Source of the DNA: Oxobacter pfennigii
GTDB lineage: Bacteria > Bacillota > Clostridia > Clostridiales > Oxobacteraceae
Direction of reading: 5' to 3'
DNA: 64,000 bases
Assembly: GCF_001317355.1 (NCBI RefSeq)
Contig: NZ_LKET01000027.1
Location: 24,095 to 88,094 of the forward strand
Below, one piece after another: positions 17,346-25,800 of the stretch. The position numbers and the translations under genes were made by a program. The notes below the pieces were generated by a model. That model saw only the letters and a list, made by a program, of their open reading frames with translations, had not been told where the DNA came from and ran no database searches. Position 1 is the stretch's first letter, and each line of letters begins with the position of its first letter.

Positions 17346-17370
17346 AAGGCAGCTTGAAAGCTGCCTTTTA
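17346..17370. terminator. Terminator between convergent pepT and trpS
   Basis: AAGGCAGCTT / AAGCTGCCTT stem with a short loop, then TTTT on the plus strand; A/T-rich on the other side too. It serves pepT and probably trpS. Confidence 0.75.
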
Positions 17371-17371
17371 C

Positions 17372-18373
17372 TTATTCTTTAGGGATGAACCCCACTTTTT
17401 TATGAACTTTTCTTAAGGTTTTGTAAGCCACTCTTGCTGCCTTTTCAGCGCCTTCTTTATATACCTCATTGAGATAATCCTTGTTTGCAATGTATTCCCT
17501 GCACTTTATCTGAATTGGCTCCAATTCTGCAATGACAGCCTCGGCGGTATCGGCTTTGAATTTTGCATAGCCTGCGCCTTCGTATTCCTTTGCGATGTCT
17601 TCCGAGGTTCTTCCCGTAAAGGTGGAGAAGATGGATAAAAGATTCTTTATGCCCGGCTGCTCGTCGGAATTCCTTACAGTACCTAAATTATCGGTAACGG
17701 CGCGGCTAATTTTCTTTCTTATCACATCCGGACTGTCAAGCATGGTGATAAACGCATTTTCGTTTTCATCGGATTTTGACATCTTCTTTTCCGGCTCCTG
17801 AAGGCTCATAATCTTAGCGCCTTCAGTACCTATATATGGCTCCGGAACCTTGAAGGTGGGGCTGTATAAATTATTAAACCTCTGCGCTATATCGCGGGAT
17901 AGCTCCAAGTGCTGCTTTTGGTCGACACCCACGGGAACAAGGTCGGTCTGATACAATAAAATATCGGCAGCCATAAGTACAGGATAAGCAAAGAGGCCGG
18001 TGTTTATATTTTCTTCATGCTTCGCTGATTTATCTTTAAATTGAGTCATGCGGCTTAGCTCACCCATATAGGTGAAGCAGTTGAGTACCCATGAAAGCTC
18101 GGCATGGGCCGGAACATGGGATTGGATAAAAAGCGTATTCTTATTGGGGTCCAAGCCCGACGCAAGATACAGGGCCAGAACCTCCAGAGTCTTTTCCCTT
18201 AAACCTTTAGGTTCCTGACGGACCGTTATTGCATGCATATCAACTATGCAATAAAAACAATCATATTCATCCTGCAGCTTTACCCAGTTTTTCAGTGCCC
18301 CCAAATAATTTCCTATAGTTAAATTGCCCGACGGCTGAATACCGCTGAAAATTACCTTTTTTTCATCTGACAT
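17372..18373 (-). CDS. trpS: Tryptophan--tRNA ligase
   Basis: Class I aminoacyl-tRNA synthetase of 333 residues that charges tRNA-Trp. The HIGH-like signature is SGIQPSGNLTIGNYLGA (about 10-26) and the KMSKS loop is EKKMSKSDENE (about 196-206). DLVPVGVDQKQHLELSRDIAQRFN is the usual Trp-binding region. Length is typical of bacterial TrpS. It is monocistronic. The upstream region was searched by eye for a T-box; none of its conserved elements is seen, and instead REP-like repeats fill the region. Confidence 0.97.
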   Translation of the reverse strand: MSDEKKVIFSGIQPSGNLTIGNYLGALKNWVKLQDEYDCFYCIVDMHAITVRQEPKGLREKTLEVLALYLASGLDPNKNTLFIQSHVPAHAELSWVLNCFTYMGELSRMTQFKDKSAKHEENINTGLFAYPVLMAADILLYQTDLVPVGVDQKQHLELSRDIAQRFNNLYSPTFKVPEPYIGTEGAKIMSLQEPEKKMSKSDENENAFITMLDSPDVIRKKISRAVTDNLGTVRNSDEQPGIKNLLSIFSTFTGRTSEDIAKEYEGAGYAKFKADTAEAVIAELEPIQIKCREYIANKDYLNEVYKEGAEKAARVAYKTLRKVHKKVGFIPKE

Positions 18374-18403
18374 ACTAAAACCTCCTATTTATAATAGTAT
18401 ATA

Positions 18404-18535
18404 TTTGTTAACCGCACAAATCAACCCCTTCGAAGCCCTCCTCCCTTCGTCCCTTCGGGACGGTTAACAACTATTTACTCTCACTCAAAAATTCACCGGT
18501 TGAGACCGATTTGGGACGGTTAACAATTAATGATT
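18404..18535 (-). repeat. REP-like repeats next to the RAYT gene (3' side)
   Basis: GTTAACCGTCCC, or its complement GGGACGGTTAAC, occurs here at about 18469-18481 and 18515-18527, with a partial copy at 18409. A small palindrome CGTCCCTTCGGGACG is joined to one copy. The same motif occurs on the other side of the transposase gene and at 30.5 kb, as expected for the target repeats of a REP-associated transposase. This is the only content seen in the trpS/transposase gap. Confidence 0.7.
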
Positions 18536-18700
18536 ATCAGTTGAATATTATAAAAAATCCATCATTCAACACAAATTACTCTGATTTTATGAGAAATCCA
18601 TATACATGTTCTATGGCTTCTAGCGTATACAAAAGGCAGCTTGTACAATTTTTCAATAGTTAAAGATTTGAAGCAGCAATTGAAAATTAAAAGACATTAT

Positions 18701-19618
18701 TTATGCTGTTTTACAGTTTTCGAAAATATCGTTCATTATGCTTCTGTATTTATCATTACTTTGGAGCAAATCAACACCAATAGAGCAAAGTTTAGATACC
18801 CTAGATTGTGTCACATTGCCGATAACTCTGCAAATATCAACATATTTTAAATCACAAAATGCTCGTAGGAAAAGGACATACAAGGATCTATATTCCGTAG
18901 CTTTGCTGTTACTTTTCATTGAAAGCATTATCTTCTTAAAACCTATTTTCTCTGACATTTGCTGTGCAACATCCACTGCCGTCTGCTCTCTCAAATATAA
19001 GCTTTTTTGACTCCAATAGTCATTGAGTTCGTTCTCAAACTCTATATCCGAAAGTATATCCAGGCTGATGCATTGCTTTATGTAACCTAAATATTGATTT
19101 CTTGCCAAATTGATATTCTTGCCAAAATGTAGAAGTACGAACTTGTGATCTACCAATCCAAACGCGTCCTGTGCTAACCCCAGATAAATTCCCAAAGTTG
19201 AATAGGGGTAGCCTTCGATATTACCATTATAATTTTCTAAATCAATTGGGTTATTGTGAATGTACCCGGACAATGATATGAGATAACTTTCGTCTTCTAC
19301 AACCTTACTCTTGAATCTGTCTTGGAAAAGATGTCCATGTCTGCCATGCCTTCTGTTGTAATATTGAGCATAGGACTGGTTGACTCCATGCATGACTTTT
19401 GATATGTCGGCACCATTGGAATAAATGATAAAATGGGCATGCGTATCCATAATGCAATAGGCATAAACCTTGAAACGAAACATCTCCTGATATTTTTTGA
19501 GCGTCTTTAAATATCTGATTTTATCGGTATCATCGTCATATAGCAATACTTCGCTAATGCTTCTAACCATGATGTGATATGTGCAAGATGGAGCTTTTAT
19601 TCTTGCGCATCTTGGCAT
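18701..19618 (-). CDS. REP-associated tyrosine transposase (RAYT, Y1/HUH family)
   Basis: A 305-residue single-strand transposase related to IS200 TnpA. The HUH motif is DTHAHFII and the catalytic tyrosine lies in SGYIHNNPID, the RAYT signature. The C-terminal third (VDICRVIGNVTQSRVSKLCSIG) looks like a helix-turn-helix that would bind the repeats. Start ATG 19618 has AAAGGAG eight bases before it; a longer form from 19651 is less likely. Such genes are single-copy and domesticated, and are thought to spread short palindromes; the GTTAACCGTCCC repeats on both sides fit this. Confidence 0.9.
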   Translation of the reverse strand: MPRCARIKAPSCTYHIMVRSISEVLLYDDDTDKIRYLKTLKKYQEMFRFKVYAYCIMDTHAHFIIYSNGADISKVMHGVNQSYAQYYNRRHGRHGHLFQDRFKSKVVEDESYLISLSGYIHNNPIDLENYNGNIEGYPYSTLGIYLGLAQDAFGLVDHKFVLLHFGKNINLARNQYLGYIKQCISLDILSDIEFENELNDYWSQKSLYLREQTAVDVAQQMSEKIGFKKIMLSMKSNSKATEYRSLYVLFLRAFCDLKYVDICRVIGNVTQSRVSKLCSIGVDLLQSNDKYRSIMNDIFENCKTA

Positions 19619-19697
19619 GAAATCATCTCCTTTATTTGTTTTTTTTATCATTGTTGCCTAATTTTTGTAGATTAAACAAATTGTGGATAAATAAAGA

Positions 19698-19843
19698 AGA
19701 ATTGTTAACCGTCCCCAAACCTCAAACGGGCACTAAAATAGTAGTGAGCTGAATTGTGGTATTAGCAGAAAAAGTTGTTAACCGTCCCCCTGGATTAGCA
19801 GAAAAAGTTGTTAACCGTCCCTCTGGATTAACCGTCCCCCTGG
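19698..19843 (+). repeat. REP-like repeats with 33-bp tandem units (5' side of RAYT)
   Basis: The 33-base unit ATTAGCAGAAAAAGTTGTTAACCGTCCCCCTGG occurs at 19761-19793 and again, with one change, at 19794-19826; a cut third copy (ATTAACCGTCCCCCTGG) follows to 19843. One more GTTAACCGTCCCC stands at about 19702. All carry the same core as the repeats at 18.4-18.5 kb. Confidence 0.85.
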
Positions 19844-19847
19844 ATGG

Positions 19848-19880
19848 AAAAAAGCGGAGCGGGGAGCTCCGCTTTTTCTA
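19848..19880 (-). terminator. Terminator of the glucan synthase gene
   Basis: On the minus strand AAAAAGCGGAGCTC and GAGC-TCCGCTTTTTT-type arms form a strong GC hairpin ending in a T-run, directly at the stop of the glucan synthase. Confidence 0.8.
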
Positions 19881-22800
19881 CATGAGGACGTCGATGTGGT
19901 GGTCGCGGTTGTCATTGGTTAAAGGGATTATGTTGTCTTCCACCACGCCTCCGTCTAGGTATACCTTTTTGACACCGTGGTTGGTGCCGTAAGGGTTTTT
20001 GACGGTGATTATATATTGGGTGTCCTGATAGTTGTATTTCATGGAGTATTCTCCCCATTCTTTTGGTATGCAAGGGTCAATCATCAATTTGTCGCCGCGG
20101 ATTTTAAGGCCTAAGATGTGTTCTATGCACACTCTGTACATCCAGCCGGAGGCTCCTGTGTACCAGGTCCAGCCGCCTCTGCCTACGTGGGGTTCAACGG
20201 CATACACATCTGCTGCCATAACGTAGGGCTCCGCCTTGTAGCGGGCGGTATCCAATGCAGTAGTTGAATGGTTTATCGGGTTAATCATATTAAACAATTC
20301 CCATGCCTTGTTGCCGTTTCCCAGCATTGCAAAGGCCAGGACCACCCATACGGCGGCATGGGTATACTGGCCTCCGTTTTCTCTGACTCCCGGCACATAG
20401 GCCTTGATGTACCCCGGCTCCAATTCACTTTTATCAAAGGATGGAGTTAACAGCATTATTAAACCTTCATCCCTTTTTACCAGATACTGCTCCAATGCAC
20501 CCATAGCTTCAATGGACCTGTATTCTTTACCGCCTTCTGATATTACCGACCAGGACTGAGCCAGGGAATCAATCTTGCACTCGCTGTTTGATGCGGAGCC
20601 TAGTGGCGTGCCGTCATCAAAATATGCCCTTCTGTACCAGCTTCCGTCCCATGCATTTTTTTCTATATTATTTACGATAGTTTTTGCAGTCTCAATAAAG
20701 CTGTCTGCCTTATCGTTATCTCCTTTCCTCCTGCATATGGGAGCAAAATTATTGAGTATCTTATACAAGAACCAGCCCAGCCACACGCTTTCGCCCCTTC
20801 CCTTGTTTCCAACGGTGCTCATGCCGTCGTTCCAGTCTCCCGACCCCATTAAAGGTATTCCGTGCTCACCGAATTTAAGGGACCTGTCAATCGCCCTCAG
20901 GCAATGATCATAAATGGTTCCTGCTTGACCGGAAACCCGGGGCTTGTTGTACCTTTCATCTTCTTTTTCATCTAATGGTTCATCCTCTAAAAAAGGCGCT
21001 GTTTCATCCAAAATGCTATAATCTCCGGTAACACTTATATAATCTGCTGTAACGTAAGGCAGCCACAGCAAATCATCGGAGAACCTGGTTCTGATTCCTC
21101 TGTCCGTTACGGGATGCCACCAGTGCTGCACATCACCCTCCAAAAATTGATGGGCGGCGCTGTATAAAATATGGCCCCTCGTACTTTCAGGCGATACAAA
21201 GGATATGGCCATTGCGTCCTGCAGCTGATCTCTGAAGCCATAGGCCCCGCCGCTCTGATAAAAAGCAGACCTGGCCCAGAACCTGGAGGCTATGGTCTGA
21301 TACATGAGCCATCCGTTGACCATGATATTCAAGGAGTTATCCGGCGTGGACACCTGTATAGTTTGAAGCTTCTTTACCCACATTGCCTTTACTTCATCAA
21401 AAGCAGACTTTACTTCACTTAAATCCCTGTATCTTAATGATGTATTTAAAGCCTCCTCACGGTTTACACCCTGGCTTAATGTAAATACAAGCTCCTTTTC
21501 CTCATCTTCTTCCAGAATTAGGCTTATCTCCATGGCACCGCAAGGGTCAAATCCCGCCCCCACTTTTCCGGATAAATTGTTTCTATATAATCCAACCGGG
21601 CATTCTAAGGATTTTCCCCTCCCGATAAATTCCGCCCTGTCTCCCGTTACATTTCTCTCAATTGCCGATGTATCAATGCACACATATCTTCCGGCAAAAT
21701 CATCGCTGTAGGTGTTTCTTAGAAGCAGTGCCCCCGTTCCTTCATCCACCTCTGAGACGATGTAAGGTGCCGTAATCTGGTCCGTCACACCAAGGACCGG
21801 CCTCATATAATAGCACACCCTCAGGCTTCTCGGCCTGTCGGATATATTTTTAAGCTTTACATGCATTATTTTTATCTTCCCGCTCTTTGGAACAAATACC
21901 GTCATTTCCTGTTTTATGCCATGGCTCACGTGGCTGTATACCGTATACCCAAAGCCGTGCCTTACAACATAAGGCTCTTTTTCTCTTATTGGGTTTGCCG
22001 TTACGGACCACACATCCAAATCCTCGGCATCCTTGATATATAAAACCTCTCCCGGAGGATCAGCCACCGGGTCGTTGTACCAAGGCGTTATCTTATATTC
22101 CCTGCTGTTTTCCGCAAAGGTATAGCCCGAACCGCTCTCCGTCACAATGCAGCCAAATCCCTCGTTTGATATGACGTTTGACCAGGGTGCCGGCGTGTTT
22201 GTATCCTCGTTTATCTGTATGACATATTCGCTGCCGTCCTTTTTAAAGCCCCCCAAGGAATTGTTAAATACAAGCCCGTTAACAGTTTCCTTAAAGGGCG
22301 GATAACTCTTTCTGGGTCTATTGACATCTTCGATGGCAGGCACAGCATTTTCAATATGTTTTAACCTAAGCTGCTTTGCAATGGAGCCAAGCTCTCCCTT
22401 TAAGACAATTCTGGCTGCGGTATATAAAAGCACCCTCTCCTCAGGCTCCATTGTGTTTGCCTGCCTTAAAAAGACGCCGCCTGGACGGTTTTGCATATCT
22501 CTTCCGTGGCTGGCTGCCACAACATCCTCCAAATGACGCTGCAGAGTTTGTATGTAGCTTCCAGCATCCTCATTCAATATTACAAGGTCAACGGCAAAGC
22601 CCTTGTGACGCAAAAATTCATGGGCTTTTAATGCTTCCTGCACCACATCTATTTCATCTATTTTAGATAAAGCCACTAATAAAACCGGCACATCCCCGGA
22701 AATTCCATGGGGCCATAATCCCGACTGCCCTTTTACATTCTTTTTAAGCACGTCTTCCCTCGTTCTCCTTAAAGGGCTTACATACAAAAGATGGGCTACC

Positions 22801-25800
22801 ATTTTCTGATATGTCTCGACCTCGCTGTTTCTTAAATTGAGGAAGCCGGATTCCATCTGGCTCTTGGTCCATGCCAGCTCATATGCTCTGTTTGACGCCG
22901 GCATTTCGCTGTATTTGCCGGCAAGCTCCATTACTCCCTCCCGGCTTGCTGCTATACCGGTAGTGTATACAAGCTTTACGGTTTCTCCCCGCTTTATCCT
23001 GACCCTTCTTCTCAAGCTCATAATAGGGTCGATAACCGGCCCAATGCTGTTAAGAAGCGGATGATCCACATCCATTGCCGCCGGGTTGGATAAATCCCTG
23101 TTTCTTCCTAAAAATTTCAACCTGTCTGTTTCATACTGCACCGGTCCTATGGTTTCGCCTTCAACGGCAACGGTATGAACAAGCCATACGGGCTTTTCCT
23201 CCAATGACCTGGGACGCCTTGTGGCAAGCAGGCTGTTATATTTATCCACATATTCAGTCCTTACAAAGAGCTTGTTAAAGGCGGTATGGGCGGTATCTGC
23301 CGACTGCCGTGACAATACGACCTCAAAATAGCTCGTGACTTCAATAACCCTGGCATGGTCACTGTGGTTTGTAAGGGAAATCCTTCGGATTTCCGCATTA
23401 TCCTCGGGAGATACTGAAATTTCCATGTGGGTATCAATGCTTCCGTCCACCCGCTGAAATTCCACCTTATCGGCTGAAAACACCACTCTGTACTCCTCCG
23501 GCATGACCTTGTACGGCTCATAGGCCGCCGACCACACATTGTTGGAATTTATATTCTGGATGTAGAAAAACATCCCGTAAGTATCCAATACCGAATCCTC
23601 TCTCCACCTGGTGATTACCGTATCCTCTTTTCTGCTCAAGCCTGTGCCGCTGTTTGATACAATTACGGAATAAGCGCCGTTTGATATAATATGCGCATCG
23701 GGGAATGGAAGTACAGGCTCCTTTATGACCTTGGCATAATCCTCAACAGGCTTTGCAATCTTCCCTACAGGATAAATTTCATCTTCAACATCCTTTGTAA
23801 GCACAATCCTCCCCGGCATCTTTTCCTGAAGCAAAAGCTCGGTGGCTTTTATCTTTGGATCCCTGTGAAATCTTTCCTGCATTATGTTATCCTTCAAAAA
23901 ATTGTTCAGGGATATAAGGCTCATGCCGTGGTGATGCACCATGAAGCTTCTGACAATGGCTCCTTTTTTATCTACCGGCACTCTGCCGGGAGTGTAATCT
24001 ATGGCTTCGTAAAATCCGTAGGCTCCCATAAGGTCTTCTTTTTTTAATTCCCGTATGTTTTTCATGGCAGACACCGGATCCACCATCAATGCTAATATCG
24101 TGGCATAAGGTGCAATAACGATATCATTTATCAATCCTCTTTTTAATCCTAATTTGGGGACACCAAAGGCTTTGTACTGGTAATTAAGAGAAGCATCAAA
24201 GCCGTAGTAGCCGCATTCCGACACACCCCAGGGCACCCTCCGCAAATTACCGTACTCCTTTTGCCCCGCCACCACGAAATTATAGGTTTCATCCATAAGG
24301 GTGTTTTTATAATTTTTCATGAAAAGAAGGGGCATGAGGTATTCAAACATTGTACCGCTCCAGGAAACCAGACCCTTCGTGCCGTCAAGAAGGGTTAACT
24401 GCCTTCCCAATCTGAACCAGTGCCGCTCCGGCACATCTCCCTTTGCAATGGCAATAAAGCTGGTCTGCCTGGCCTCCGATGCAAGCAAATCGTAATAGGA
24501 TTTGTTAAGCTGCTCTTCTTCTATGCTGTATCCTATGGCAAAAAGCTGCCTGCCCTCATCAAAAAGAGGTTTAAAATCACAGCCTGCTGTCATCTTTTCA
24601 GCTGCTTCCCACAGTATTTTGCCGGTGCTTAAAATTTTATTGCAGTTCAGATAGGCCTTCATCACCGAGTCCTTAAATTCCCTCAGCCATTTTGATGCTT
24701 CTGGCTCCTTTGCTTCACCCATTATGCTGTTTATATCCGCCATGACCAGGCGGTAATTTTTGCAAAGCCCCGCCGGCGAGGTGTCCTTAGCTATTTTGTC
24801 TATGACATCATTTACCTTTATCCTGATTTTATTTTCACTGCCCCTTAAGGCGCAGGACATTGTTTCCGTCAGTTTAACCCAGGGCATTGCATCCATTAAC
24901 TCATCCTCAAGGGAGGCAATCATGGAGTCTACCTTGTAATTCCAGGGAGAATTGCCTAAATTAAGGGCTCTTTCAATTTCACTTTTTTTGTTTTTAAAGT
25001 CCGTCAGCGCCTTAAACCAACCTGCCGGGCTGCCGGCTGCGCCTTTAAAATAGGACATAAGGCTTATAACCTCATCCTCATAACCTAAATCATCTTTTAA
25101 AAGTTCCAAAGTGTCGAATATGCCGTCTATAAAGGCAGCATCAATAAGGGGCCTTTTCAAATATTCCTTAAGCCCTTCCTTTAAAACCATGAGGCAGCCG
25201 ACAAAATTGCCGCTGTCAACGGTTGAAACATAAAGAGGCCTTAAAGGCTGCAATGTCTTGGTATCGTACCAGTTATAAAAATGCCCCTTCCAGGTATCAA
25301 GCTTCTCCAGGCTTTTAAATGTATTTTCTGTTTTTTCAAGCATTTCCTTTGTGGATATATAGCCTAAATCCCGGGCACAAAGTATGGATGCAAGCAGCAG
25401 CCCCATATTTGTAGGAGATGTCCTGTGCGCCGCACCCCTGTCCGGCTCCTCCTGGTAGTTGTCGGGAGGCAGATAATTTTCCGCCTGTCCCGCAAAATCT
25501 TCAAAATACCTCCAGGTCTTTCTTGAAAGCCTTCTTAATTCATAAATATCATCTTTGTTCAATAGGGGTTTTTTATGATCATCCGCCAGGCTGATAAACT
25601 GTGCAATGGTAGGTGAAGCAACCCACAGTATGACAAAAACAAGGGTACCGGATAAATTAACCGGAGATACCGTCAGCACCGAAATCAGCAAAAGCACGGC
25701 AATCACGGGCGCCGCCCACATCCTGGTAAAGAAGGATTTTGTATCGCACTTGAGCCGGGCTTCAGCATCTGCCGCCGTTTCCCACTCCAAAAGGTTTCTC

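Noticed and set aside
18374..18640. Possible T-box leader upstream of trpS
   Set aside because: No T-box sequence, specifier stem or antiterminator/terminator pair could be read; the region consists of REP-like repeats.
19761..19843. Possible CRISPR array from evenly spaced repeats
   Set aside because: The 33-bp units are directly abutting with no spacers, and carry the REP core found elsewhere; no cas gene is near.
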